Shown: one piece after another, positions 12,301-24,300 of the stretch
Numbering within the stretch: the first letter of the stretch is position 1
Layout: every line of letters starts with the position of its first letter
Assembly (NCBI RefSeq): GCF_051014445.1
Contig: NC_135137.1
Coordinates: 30,505,501 to 30,569,500, forward strand
From: Colletes latitarsis
Taxonomy: Eukaryota > Arthropoda > Insecta > Hymenoptera > Colletidae
DNA length: 64,000 nucleotides
Reading direction: 5' to 3'
Made by a program: the position numbers and the translations under genes
Notes under the pieces: generated by a model
What the model was told of the DNA's origin: nothing
What the model saw: only the letters and a program-made list of their open reading frames with translations
Databases searched by the model: none

Positions 12301-13807
12301 GCACCGGGACAAAATTGTCGAAACGTGGTCAAACTCTGTAATTACGAAATTTTTAAAACACACCCGATCGTGAAACTAGACATCTGGGTCCGCGTTTATC
12401 TTTACTTAACCCTTGGCACTCGACAACTTTTCTTCGTCTATCACTAACTCGAACACACTTTCATCTTTTCTTTTTTAATTTACCCTTAGAGGGTATATCC
12501 TAATACGTGACTATTCAAAACTGATTTTATTTTATCTCTCGTAGAACGAACTTTTACGAGCCTTCACGTACTGAATTATACGCAAATTAAAACACAGAAA
12601 CGACAGTTTATATAGAAGCATTTAATTTATATTTTTCTGCTGACCTTGTGTTCCCTTTTATCTATTGATGCAGATTCCATACGATTTCTGTAGGTCCAGA
12701 GATTACTCTGAAATGTTCAGTTTGCTCGATACTATAACCAAACCTGACTTTTCCTAAAACGTTTTCTTTGCATTCGCGTTGCTTCGTCCTCGTTTCCGTG
12801 ATCTTTGATCTCCGAAGCGTCTCGTCGGCTCGGCCATGTGATTACGTCCCAGCAGGTTGTCGTTAACAAAAAAATTTACAATGCGATTGTTCGCGTAACG
12901 AGGTGTATCGTCGCCAGACAGAGCGAAGTCGATGCCTCGGAAACTGCGACATTTCCCTTGAGACTCGTCCCTAAGTCACGGGGCCCTTCAATCATTATCG
13001 AATCTTTGGAATTACGCGGCAACAGCCGATCGACAAATACCCGACATTTAACGATATTATCCTTGCAATTATCGCGACAAAGTTTCGAAATTTCGTTAGA
13101 TACGTTTGCATCCACCACGCGTTGTCGAAGGTAATATATGATAGCGATAAAAGGACCTGTGACAAGTTAAAAGGCTAACTCCTTTTCTCTTCGTAATCGA
13201 GAGAAAAATTTTTAAACTCAATTTTCTACGTTCCTTAGTTTGTGTTGGAGTTTTGGCTCATGGCACGTCCGCGCGATAGAATTTTGATACTGACCGTTTA
13301 GTTACTTTTTAGCCTTAGGATTTCTGCGCATTTACCCGCTGCTAATTATAGTTTGAAAGTTTATAGGAAACTTCAAATTCTAATTAGACCGTGGAGGACT
13401 TGGGATTTCTTCTTGCTTTCCGTGAACTTCAATCAAACTTCGTACTGACCAGGACCGGAATATTGTAAAGGATTCGCGCGCTACGATGCAAAATTCAGGA
13501 ATCTGACAAAAAAATAGTTTTCGTTAATATTCATTCAATCTACAGTCTCTTCAGGCCGCCTCGAAAGTAATTCACGAAACTTTCAAGCTGGACACGCTTT
13601 TAAACGTTCTTTCCTATTGGTATCTTTAAATTTCATACTTGAGTCTTGCACTGTGTGGATTTTTCTATCTGAACAGAGGCAAGTTCATTTAAGAAAAATT
13701 TTTTTAATTTAATTTTTAAGATTCTTTTAGGCAGCGATGAACACAATATTTCATTCGTTACATAATCAATTCCACGATTGCGTAAATTAATATTTGTGAT
13801 CATTAAA
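12301..13807. other. Mixed DNA; one TTAACCC-type end at about 12407
   Basis: TTAACCCTTGGCACTCGACA at about 12408 looks like the left end of a piggyBac-like TTAA element similar to the one at 44575, but I cannot find a matching right end. Open frames at 12805-13134 on both strands mirror each other and are not supported. Confidence 0.35.
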
Positions 13808-13905
13808 CAGTGGATGTTTATGCATTTATGGGGAATTTTAATTCTCAAACATCAACAAATCTTCCATTTCATTAATTCTATTCATAAAAATATGAATTTG
13901 CATAA
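13808..13905. mobile_element. GGATGTTTATGCA-family MITE copy (short)
   Basis: Left end CAGTGGATGTTTATGCATTT is followed by GGAATTTTAATTCTC. The right part reads CATTTCATTAATTCTATTCA and ends in ATGAATTTGCATAAAG. Together these match the two halves of the interrupted copy at 23896-24300. The right terminus is degraded (TTTAGTG in place of CATCCACAGTC). Confidence 0.65.
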
Positions 13906-15460
13906 AGTTTAGTGATGATTCTAAGGAGATCTTTGAAAATGACTACTGTTTACTTCCCTTAAGGAACTATTTAGAAACGAATGCCAAAGCAATCGTTCGG
14001 TGTCGTTCATTACTAGTATCTCAATTTCCTTCGTTCAACTGTGGATGTTACAGAGTCCCGGGGTTCAAACCTCAATTCGAACGTCAATCTTTCACCCGCG
14101 GAGTAACTGCTTCAACTCTTTCACTGCTGCAATCAATGTCTGTCGATTTACTACGGTCAATAACTACGTATAATCCTGTAAAATGTTTCTATCCCGGTAC
14201 TGATTTTATTTAAACTAGCGGTTAAAGCAATTCACTCCGTTTAATTCTACAGGGAAAGAGTTAACCAATTAAGCTGTTCGAGCCACCGACGAACTCCTCG
14301 CTACCAAACTCTCGTAACCATAATGGTTACGATATTCTACTAGAAGGTGTAGAAACAAGGTGTAAATTTCTTAATTCTCGAAGCACGTTTTGCAGAAAGT
14401 AATGTTTATATTTCATTATTATTACTTGTTAAGAAAGTGTTTCTACATCGTTTATAGACACTGGGGAACAAGAAGGTATAAAAATTATTATCTCGTAAGA
14501 TTTTGAGTGTGCATTAAACTACGTAAATTTTGATTCTATGTAACCATAATAAACATTTGAACGATGAGACGTTCTTTAACCAAGTGTGGTTCGAGAAAGG
14601 TCCTTAGTATTTCTCAGTTAAAAATAAATATAGAAAAACATGCTATAGATGCTGATATAAGTATCAATCAAATTTATGGTAGTATTTGTTCCAAAGTTAA
14701 AACATTCGAGGATCGAAATTATTCGTGGCTCAGTTATATTGAAATTGACACTGTACCAGTGTTTAAGTATAAATTGACAGTCTTCTATGAAAAGAGTACC
14801 GATAAATTAATTTAGACCAACATGCTGAATAACTTTTCCCTATATATATGTATACGTAGGGTATATATAGATATACCTGGTGGTCAGATATATGTAAAAG
14901 TTTCTGTGAACTAAGAAAAGATATTCGTATTTTAGGACTTTGCTTTGTTGCACATATAACGAAAAATAATGATTAATTAGGACTAGGGTAACACAGTTAT
15001 TTTGAAAAAAATTAAGTACCACTGATATTGCAACAATATGATTAAAAAATAATATTGGTTTAGAACATCAAGGATCTAGGAAGGTCTCATCAAAAAAATA
15101 AATTGTTCTGTTTTACTGAATTTAAAGGAGGGCAACTGATCGTAATTATGAACCTTCATAAACTTACTATCACTGAATACTCATAGAACTATTGTAGACA
15201 TAGTTTTTCTTTACAATTTAATCAGAGGAGATATAAGATGCCAATGTCTTTTAGAAATTTAATTTCTATGCACCTTAGAGATCTTTCTGGTTTAACGCGT
15301 AATTTATAATTCTAAATATATAAATTCCGCTAGATTATACTTTCTTTCATCTTCACTGAACCAACTCAGAAAATATTAATCTATTTTTCTATATATCTGT
15401 ATGCTCTAATGTGGTTACCCGTGCAATAAATTCTCATTATCATTAAACGAACGAGGCTGA
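13906..15460. other. AT-rich DNA, no supported gene
   Basis: Contains an 83-codon + frame at 14564-14815 with an ATG. In DNA this AT-rich such a frame can arise by chance, and it has no domain or splice context. TATA-rich microsatellite-like sequence lies around 14839-14895. Confidence 0.45.
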
Positions 15461-16560
15461 AACTTTAACGTATATCTCGAGAACGGACTCTCGAATATAC
15501 GTAGACGAAAAAGTTCCGAATATTCGTCCGTACAACATCATAGAGATCCACGAGGATGTAACTAATCCACAGATTCGCCGCGATCTCATCGTCGCGTCGT
15601 TCGCGTAACATATTCGCCGCAACTTTTGCCGCGAGAGTTATCCCGGAAACGTCCATTCATCGTCGTAAGTTCGCCCAGCGTGTTTCCCCGTTTACAAAAC
15701 TCCGACACCGGGGGCCCCGGTTGGCGAACTCCCGTGTCCGGACGAAACGGTTCCCTAAATCAGGTCTCCCTTGCCGGAAACGATACACGGGGCGTCAGGT
15801 GTTACACGCCGTCCAAGATGATGAAAGATGCCGTCAGCCGTCACCTTGGTTGAAGATCCTTCTGACTGGTGGTTTCCATCGACTCTGTCAGTTCGAGCAT
15901 GAAATTACCAGCGCGAGCGGTACAAGGGAGCTCCGTGGAAGGAGACGAAGAGGCGTGGGAGGGTGACAGAGGAGGATTGGTGACTACGAGCGGCTGGAGC
16001 AACGGGACGATGAGGGAAAGACGATGAGGCGGCGTGAACGCGAAGAATGGTGGCAACAGCGACCGTAAGCGTCGGGGGTTCGAGGAGGAGGAGGAGGGGG
16101 GATCAATTATTGTCATTCCAGGTTGTAGTCGCTGGATCCTGATGCCTGGTTTCGCGTTGTGTGTTACTCGGTAACACGACAATCCGTTACCGAAGGCAAC
16201 CTCGGCCCGACCTCTTCTCTCGTTCGCTCGCAAAGCGACCTCGACATACCGGCGTATCATGACTCGGTAATTTGTCACGAATAACGCTTATTAGACGATT
16301 CAGCCGTTGCTCTGCTCGGTCATTTATCGACGCGTCTACGATACCGGGAATTTCATTAAGATCACCGGGCGGAGATTGCGAGCGGGCGACTCTTCTTGCC
16401 ACTGGTATGCGATAATCGTTGCTACGGCCGCGTAACGATCGTCCGATAGTCCTGGGACTGTCTCGACTCGCTGGCTAATCGTGGACGATTAATTTCACCT
16501 GGCACATTCTGACTGAAACGCTTAGACTGAACGTTGGATGGTCAGACGTACGTAGGAAGT
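15461..16560. other. CpG-rich block with a G-rich tract
   Basis: GC-rich with a purine tract on the + strand near 15945-16105, including GAGGAGGAGGAGGAGGGGG (16082 onward). The long frame on the - strand (15841-16278) spans this low-complexity tract and is rejected as a gene. Confidence 0.35.
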
Positions 16561-18135
16561 AGTATTTGTTCCGCCCTTACGCTGTTACATCAAGGGGTAG
16601 TTTTATTAGGTCGTTCCATATGTTCGTACTAAGTTTTATACAACTCAAAAAGCAATATTTTAAACATACGATGGAATTTTATGAAAAATTCTTTCGCAGA
16701 GTGGTTATATCGTTGATACAAAATTTCTTTGAGTTTTTATTAAAACGTTGATATTTTCGAATTGTTTGCCCACTAATAAGCCTGGTGAACGTTGTATTTT
16801 ATTTCTTCTGAGGTTCGGTTTTATTACATGCTAACAAAAATATTCATGCAATCAGGCTCAAGCGCGACCAAGAAAATTTCGAGCTTCGACACAATATTTG
16901 TTCCAAATTTCTATGAATTCGTGATGTTAGTTTGAAATTTCAGAAATCCCTTGAACTGACAAATTTTGTTTGTTTTCTATTAAATTACGAGCATTAACTT
17001 ACGGGACATTTTTTTTGTCTCGTAGCTTCTCACAGCTTGGAATCTTAAAAATATTCTGTTACAAGCTACACGATTCCACGAAAAATTAGCTTTTACCGGT
17101 ACAAATACGTTTTGAGGGGTTGGGTTGGGGAGAAACGAGGCTTTTAATTGTACTAAATACAACTTGGTTCGCACGGTAGAAACACGTGATTATCATTATC
17201 CTTCCTTGTTAATGTCTTCCGTGTTTATTCTACACCATTCTCAGTTCTCATAATAATAATGTTCGACGATAAATGGTACACGAAAGGATAGAGTTTTTGT
17301 TATTTAATTTTATTTTGCATCGAGTGGTTGATTAAATATGTATGTCAGTGCCGTGCTGTTTTCACATAGAACATACGGTTTAGCGTTTGGACGTTAAACG
17401 TCAGCTGGCGACTCGAAATTGCCTAACTATTGAGTGTGACTTGTTTAAAGAGAGGGGAAGATATTAAAGAGCAGAGACGCCTTCTGCATCCACCATCAAA
17501 GGAATATCCAACGATCTCTTTCTGCTGGCTATCGATCCCTTACCAAATGCTATACTGCGACGGCTATCAAATTCTAGACCAATAGGTATAGTCGTGGCCA
17601 AATTGATGCAAACATATAATAAAAATTTTATTTTTTGAAGAAAAGAGTTTCTTATTTCATAAGCATACATTAAAGTAGTTTAATTAATGTCAAATTTTCT
17701 TGGTTTGAACTTCTAATGGAGATTATTTTGCGACGTAATTTACAATAACGTCTACGTTATATAATCAAAGGTTTCCTACATCGATAAATCACGTTCTTTT
17801 AGGATGGAATATATGTTATTGCAAACAATTGCTATAGGAATTAAATATCCTGCACAATTAGGCATATGTTTTATTAGTCTCGGATACATAATTTAAATAT
17901 TTTCATCGTCATGCTACATTTTACCTAACATGTTGAAAAATACTCCAAACATTGAAATTTTAATATAATCGTGCAAATATTTTTTCCTTTTCTAAATGAA
18001 CATTTATATTATATAATAAAAAGAAATAACTGCTGGAAATGAGACACATAATGCAGAAATTAAAAGAATAAATCTTTTTTGTATTGTAAGAATGCTTCGA
18101 TACAAGACAATGTTCAGAACTCTTATTTGTTTAAC
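16561..18135. other. AT-rich DNA, no feature seen
   Basis: No repeat, RNA or coding signal is supported. Confidence 0.45.
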
Positions 18136-18338
18136 TTCTAACATGATTTTTTACTAGGGAGCTAAAAAAATTAATTCTCAAAATTATATGTTAATTAAAA
18201 TAAATCTCGACAGAATTCTTGAATTTATACAGGCAGTGATAATAAAGCTCTACGACAAATTGCAGAGATATTAATTTATGTTAATTTTTCATGGACAATT
18301 TAAAAGGTTTAGTCTGATAGTGAATCTGTAAATAAGTA
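18136..18338. mobile_element. Diverged CACGTTGACTGC-family TTAA element
   Basis: Internal text (AACATGATTTTTTACTAGG, AGCTAAAAAAATTAATTCTC, GAATTCTTGAATTTATACA, CATGGACAATTTAAAAGG, TTAGTCTGATAGTGAA) parallels the element at 27747-27957 in the same order. Both termini are decayed and no TTAA duplication survives. Copy B of the mariner-like element lies immediately to its right. Confidence 0.55.
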
Positions 18339-18342
18339 TGTA

Positions 18343-19203
18343 TACAGGGTGTTCGGCTACCCCTGGGAAAAATTTTAATGAGAGATTCTAGAAGCCAAAA
18401 AAAGACAAAAATCAAGAATATCAATTCTTTGACAGAGGCTTCATTCATAAGTTATTAAAAAATTAAATTAAAAAATTTCAAATCATTTTTGGTGAATAGA
18501 CATACCCCCGAAATCCTACGCACTTTCGAGAAAAAAATTCATTTCTGAAAATATAATGTCTGACCATATCGATATGTTTCACTGAATTTTCATGCGAATC
18601 TTTAAAACGTCATAACTCCTGAATGGATTGGACGATTTTAATGTTTAAAAAAGCAAACTACGCGTATTTTGGTGGAGAATATGTAGAAATTCTAAAAATA
18701 TTGAAAAAGATGCTTCTTGACCCCGTAAAATGCGAAAAACCCCGTAAAAATGGTCCAATTTTCAAACAACCATAACTCCTAGAATAGGGAATATATTTCA
18801 ATGAAACTTTTTTCTAAAGTAGAGCTCATGGGTACCTACAAAAAAGTATTACACAACTTTCCTGTAGGGCGTCAAATGAAATTACTAAACATCAAAAACG
18901 AATTTTTAAGAAAAATCGACAGGGGTAGGTGTCTAAATTTTCGACGAAAAAAAAATTTTTCAAATCGTTCTAAAAAAATTATTTTCTGTTGCGGGGGTCA
19001 ATTACGATAATTTTTGGCGAATAGACCTACACCCGAAATCCTACCCACTTTCTAGAAAAAAATTCAGTACGGGCGGAACTTTAAACGTTAATAACTATTT
19101 ATCGAAGCCTGCATCAACAACTTAGTGTTCCTGATTTTCGTCTTATTTTGGCCTCTAGAATCACCCATTAAAATTATTCCCAGGGGTGGCTGAACACCCT
19201 GTA
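18343..19203. mobile_element. Mariner-like non-autonomous TIR element, copy B (about 0.86 kb)
   Basis: TATACAGGGTGTTCGGCTAC at 18341 is mirrored by GGCTGAACACCCTGTATA at 19188-19205. Internal text is shared with copy A, including the middle section (CATAACTCCTGAATGGATTG, GGTACCTACAAAAAAGTATT). Only about two of the GGGGTCAATTACAA modules remain, which accounts for its shorter length. There is no transposase frame. The frame at 18801-19010 resembles one at 3643-3825 only because the two copies share nucleotide ancestry. Confidence 0.85.
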
Positions 19204-19209
19204 TATACT

Positions 19210-20300
19210 GATGTTAAAATGCAAATAGAAAATTTAGACTTTGGTCTCCGAATAAATAACAAGTTATTTCGTGCCGGTGCAATTGTATCGGAAATTCTGA
19301 GATAGTTCAACGCACGATTAAAATATTCAATGTCGTGTCAGTGGTGAATGTCGAAAAATTTGTCATCGCGACGATTCGAAGTTTTCTGGAAATTCATGAA
19401 AAAGGAAACAGACGCGGTTACCGAGCCGAAAAAAGTAGGTCGCGCGTAATAACTCGGCCGCGCGAACGTTGTGTGATTTCCTCGTCGCGCGGACCCCTTG
19501 ATTTCGCGATAAAGTTATTGCTTGGCAGAATTTAAATATGCAACGTGTCCGACGTGGCGCAAAAAGAACAACGGGAGGCGGCGCTCGCGGCCGTTCCTAC
19601 GACGCTGCGATTCCGCGGAGGGAAAAATTTTATTTCGCAGCGCCGCTTCGTAACAGCTTGCACAAAACTGTCGGTGATATACGAGCCCGTGCAGCTACCT
19701 GGAACGGGGCCATCCGCATTAAAAATACACAGCAACGCCAAAATTGATGGACGAGCGGCGGTAGCTGTAATTATTATTATAAATCATCGCGGCGGGCAGA
19801 CACAAACCCCGGTAACTTGTATTGTCTACTCGCTCGTGACGTTTTATAATTTATAAAATAACGACCGTCGGCGGTCGAACGTGGCCGGATCGCGAGCCTC
19901 GGAACGTCCAACATTAATATTTCAAGTGATCGAATCAACGTGGAAAATTCTGACGCAACGACCGGTGTCGTGATTTCCCGTAAATACGATGCCGCTGCCC
20001 GAAAACGCAAAACTGATTAATAAAATCGCGATATTCTTCACGGTCGGTACGTTCGTAAATCACGGGAAAATGCGAAACTGTCGGAGTTCGTTAGCGAACC
20101 GTAAAACGAAACATCAGCTGCATTTTATGTTTTCCCTCTCTTCCTTTTTTTCTCCTTTTTTTTTCTTACGACGCTCGCGCAATTTAATGACCCGTGCGAG
20201 CGAAGGCGTGTCATTCTCGAACAAACTGTAATTCTCGTTACAAAGAGTAAGTAATCTTGGGCCAACGATACGCGCGTGATCTTAATGATTTTACTTGATT
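19210..20300. other. CpG-rich block, candidate regulatory DNA
   Basis: Dense CpG between about 19430 and 20000 with mutually overlapping frames on both strands and no recognised domain. A pyrimidine run occupies 20136-20168. Confidence 0.35.
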
Positions 20301-22802
20301 TATTTCTCGCGGGACGAATCCTTTGATGCACGAAGTAATATTATCGAGAGACCGCGAAAAGATAGGACAAACGTAGAAAACTTACAAAGTAATCCACTCC
20401 ATAAATCGATTGATAATTTCTACAATTTGAAAAGAAATAGAAATAGAATTGACAATGACCTTTCTGTTACATGCGAAGCAATTTAAGTTTAACGATAAAC
20501 GTCATAGTTATTGAACGTCTGAAGTACTTTGAAGAAAAAAATATAATATCAAGAATAATATTGAACTACTCGGAAAAAGCTAAGTCAATTTTACGTACTG
20601 CATTCTGCTATGTGTACTTGTTTCTTATCTTTATCATAGAGTCACTAATGACTGTGTCAATAAAAAATATCAAGAGAAAAGTAGCAAATAGCATGCATAA
20701 GTATACCTGAGGAATTATATTTGTCTCAAAGTGCTGAACGATGTTTTACAAAGAAGAGAGTATACTTTTTTAAATTTCATTTCGCATAGAATATGACTAT
20801 ATTGAAATAAGATTAATTTAATACGTCGCGTTGCTTCGCGAACGTGACATGCAAAATGAAAAATGCTCAAGTTGAACGAGTAGAAAATAATAAAAACGTT
20901 AACCAACGTTGCAACGGACGCTGAGCATAATAGCCTATATTGTATTTACAAATTAAACAAAAAAATTTTCATTCGTAGTATTTATTACTATATGCTGTTG
21001 TTACATCGACCGGTATTACGTATCAGCGGAAGACTGATATTGGAGAATTTTATTCCTGTTTTTGAAAATAAACAGCGCGTTTAAAATAAATATAATAAAG
21101 GGATATAAATATTCAGTAAAATATCCATTTTTTAGTGCAACGCAATATGCTAGGAAAAATCCATCGAATTATCAGTTTTCAAATACGCTTGTATCCCATT
21201 AATTGGAAATATTATTCAGTCTCACGGGTTCCTGCAATTTCTACAGTATTATTTGAAAATTTGCAATCAGCTATTCTGTCAATGAATATTATGAATTTCT
21301 CATTCACGGTATATAATCAGGATATCGGGTCTCTGTGCATTTTCGCTGTCCATGTATGTACACAGAAAAGAATGAAAGTTGGACGTTGAATCTCATATAA
21401 TATGAATATCGTTTTATATTTTCATGACTATATTTCTCTCGAAACATGCGCGTTCAATTATAATAATAATAATTTTATAAAGCATCGGCTTTCTTGTTTA
21501 TATGTTATTCTACTCTCTCGATAAATATATTATTCCTGGTAAAGCTATCACAAATCATTCAATAGAAGGAAGCGTTCTCTTAAACTTTCATACAGTGAAA
21601 TATCGAGTCTGTAACAATCCGTGCGTCACGTTCCCTATTACACAATTTCCTTTAAATAATTTCCATTCACTCTGTATTCCCTAGGCTGGTCATTTTAATA
21701 TAATAAAATCGATGTTATTATTCTACAAATTGAATTACCGCGATGATTACAAACGGACGATTATTAAACATATTAAACTGCGTAAAGTGGCTGTAATATG
21801 ATCTGTTTTCCAGAAAATATGAAAACAATAAATGGTTCCAGATTTCCAGAAATTCGTTCGCGTCCTGAAGAAATCAATGTACGGGAAATTGATTGGTATT
21901 TTTGGTATGTTCATAGACCGCATATAAATAGAAGGAGGATGTTATTCATTTACTCTACAAATGCATCTCTAGAATCATGATAAGATTGTATATAATACAA
22001 TGCTGGCAGATTATCTCCAACATATTATTTGTCTTTTCAGTTGTCCATGTAATGAATCTCAATTTCATGAATCAATCAATTTCCTGTAAGAAAAATTGTT
22101 CATGATGTTGAAAAATACTCATCAGAGAATTTTACTCAAAAGGGGAAGCAATTGAATAGTGTACAGGAGTTAAAAATATGTTGAAGAAAAATGGAATAAT
22201 ACAATGCAAAAAAACGATTAAAAAAGTGTACAAATCAAAGTTAGAAGTTATAAAAATCAAAGAAGACAATACACGCTATTAATAAGCCATTTTACATTTA
22301 CAGTTTTGTCGCGGTTAATGAATGGTATTTCGATGCAACTTTCGAACTTCATGGTCAATGGTCAACATCGTTGTTATAGGGATACAAAACTTTAAAAGCA
22401 TTTTTCTTGAAACTATATTTACCAGAACGGTGTCCATGATATCAAAATATACTTGACCAATTGACTTAAAATCTTAGATGCACATTCAATACACGTTTGA
22501 CTGCAGCTTGTACTAGAATCACCCCAAAATTTTTACTTTACCTTCCTTTGGACACAAAAAATTAAAAAAAACACGACAAAACACAAAATTGATAATCAAA
22601 TAAGGTGTTGCCATTTTTTAAATATTCGACTCTTTTTTGTTCTGGTACCAGCCATAGCCAAACTCATTTAGGTTTTTAAACAAATTTAGAAACGTCACTA
22701 ATGCATGCATAAATAAACCTTGTAAATTTTACTACAAAAGGTGTTACAGTTTATTTGCAAAAAATTCCTCAAAGAAAAAAACACATTTCACGCTAGAATA
22801 CC
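20301..22802. other. AT-rich DNA, no feature seen
   Basis: Long AT-rich stretch with several short frames (for example 20471-20710 and 21135-21389) that lack protein-like character. No repeat was recognised. Confidence 0.45.
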
Positions 22803-22886
22803 CTTCAAGTATTTCTTATATTTTTGCATATTACGTGCAATGCATAGTTTTTTCAGAATTAAAATTTCTTCGCAGTCCACTAATAA
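22803..22886. mobile_element. Fragment of the GGATGTTTATGCA-family MITE
   Basis: CTTCAAGTATTTCTTATATT, TTTGCATATTACGTGC, TTCAGAATTAAAATTTCT and CGCAGTC follow the same order as the right half of the copy at 23896-24300 (AAGTATTTCTTATATTTTTG onward). The left half is absent. Confidence 0.55.
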
Positions 22887-22939
22887 CACGCTGAATACAA
22901 ATAAATAAAATTCTTCTCTATCTAAAAAATTTATACGTT

Positions 22940-23840
22940 TTTATACTATTGTCGTAGTGACCTTTCTATCGATGTGTGCATCCGCTCCTGTTGGTGGCTC
23001 GTGGGAGACGCCTAATCCCCGCCCGGGGCAGGTGGGTCCAGGTGGACGAAAGATTCCCGGCGATCGGTCGTCGCTTTCGAAATCCAAGGTGTACATACGG
23101 GTCCGCGCGTAGGCGGAGCGGAGAAGCAGAAGGTGGGATTGGTCGAAGGAGGCGAGGAGAGGACGGCCAGTCTGGTTCTCTCCTAATTTGACGCTTTCGA
23201 TAAATTTAACAAGCTCGTCACGAAGGGAGGGCCCTGTATGTCCGGGCACGATGCCAGACTCTTGGCGCGTCCGACGCCGCGCACACCCGACACCATTACC
23301 TTCCCGTATTCCCGGCCGTGCGTCCCGAGGGAACCCGCCGGGTCGTCGGCGTCCACTTGGTAATACGCTTCCTCCTCCAACCTTTCCTACCTACTATTCC
23401 TCGAACATTCTGCGACTCCTTCGCTCGTACCTCCGCTTTGCCCGATGCCCAGACTGGCATCGTTAGGATGCTTTTGCTTGCGTCCCATGGCCCCCCCCCC
23501 CTCCACAAGCCCCTCGAACACGGTGCTGGCAGCCCCTTCCGTTTCTCCTTATATCATTCGTCCCGAGGAAAATTCGCCTTTAAGGCCGAGCCCGCTGCGA
23601 ATCGAATGGAAAACTCGACGATTGTCCCGGACGCTTCACTCGTCGGATGCGTGCACGCTTCTATTCCCCGAGAGCTGCCCTCCCTCGGACATGGAAATCT
23701 TTTTCCGATGCAAAGCAGTCCGGGTGTCCGTTTTGCCAACGTTTCCTTTCGTTTCGATGGATTCGGGAATTACTTTTCGCGCGGACGTGAACGGCGTTTG
23801 CGTTTGGTCGCGATGCACGATAGAATAGGAAAGGTTCAAA
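22940..23840. other. CpG-rich block with a C11 run
   Basis: GC-rich with an 11-base C homopolymer at 23491-23501. Many overlapping frames occur on both strands, including 193 codons at 23318-23899, but none carries a recognisable domain. A candidate regulatory island. Confidence 0.35.
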
Positions 23841-23895
23841 GAGCTCGAATATGTAAAAGAGCAAAATATCTCGCGATGGAAATTGCAAGTTGTGG

Positions 23896-24300
23896 ATAGA
23901 CTGTGGATGTTTGTGCAAATTCATATTTTTATTAATAGAATTAACCCTCTTGATGTACAATGACGAGTGTGACTCGTCACAAGTTCCCAATCATGAGTCT
24001 TATATATTAAAATCAACACACTTTTACATTCACGAGGTACTTGTAAAACAAATCTATTCTGTTTCGTGACCATTCCTTATACGTACAAATTTAAACGAAA
24101 TTAAATAGTATACGTGTAAAGAATTATTTGGAATTAAATCGTACGTCAAGGGGTTAATGAAATGGGAACTTTGTAGATATAATATAATAATTTGTATCTT
24201 ACTTTAAGTATTTCTTATATTTTTGCATATTAAGTGCCTTCTGTAATTTTTTGAGAATTAAAATTTCTCATAAATGCATAAACATCCGCAGTCTGGTTAG
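23896..24300. mobile_element. GGATGTTTATGCA-family MITE, interrupted by a TTAA element
   Basis: The left end GACTGTGGATGTTTGTGCAA (23900) and right end AAATGCATAAACATCCGCAG (24275) form inverted termini. The family text CATATTTTTATTAATAGAATTAA is cut at 23944 and resumes at 24154 as TTAATGAAATGGG. Comparison with 13860-13905 shows the uninterrupted order (AATAGAATTAATGAAATGG in reverse complement). The insert is therefore a later insertion and this copy is older. Confidence 0.75.
23945..24153. mobile_element. piggyBac-like MITE with TTAA duplication, nested
   Basis: TTAA at 23941-23944 and 24154-24157 flanks a 209-bp element. Its ends CCCTCTTGATGTAC and GTACGTCAAGGGG are near-perfect inverted repeats beginning with CCC, as in piggyBac-type elements. 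The interior contains GACGAGTGTGACTCGTCAC and no coding frame. A related copy in opposite orientation lies at 55953-56195. Confidence 0.88.

Noticed and set aside
12407..12426. TTAACCCTTGGCACTCG as a full TTAA element
   Set aside because: The right terminus could not be found. The resemblance to the element at 44575 is limited to the first bases.
14055..14080. GGGGTTCAAACCTC as a tRNA B box
   Set aside because: The flanking bases do not form a T-arm stem and no A box or acceptor stem is present upstream.
14564..14815. 83-codon ATG-initiated + frame
   Set aside because: Plausible by chance in AT-rich DNA of this length, with no domain, splice context or promoter.
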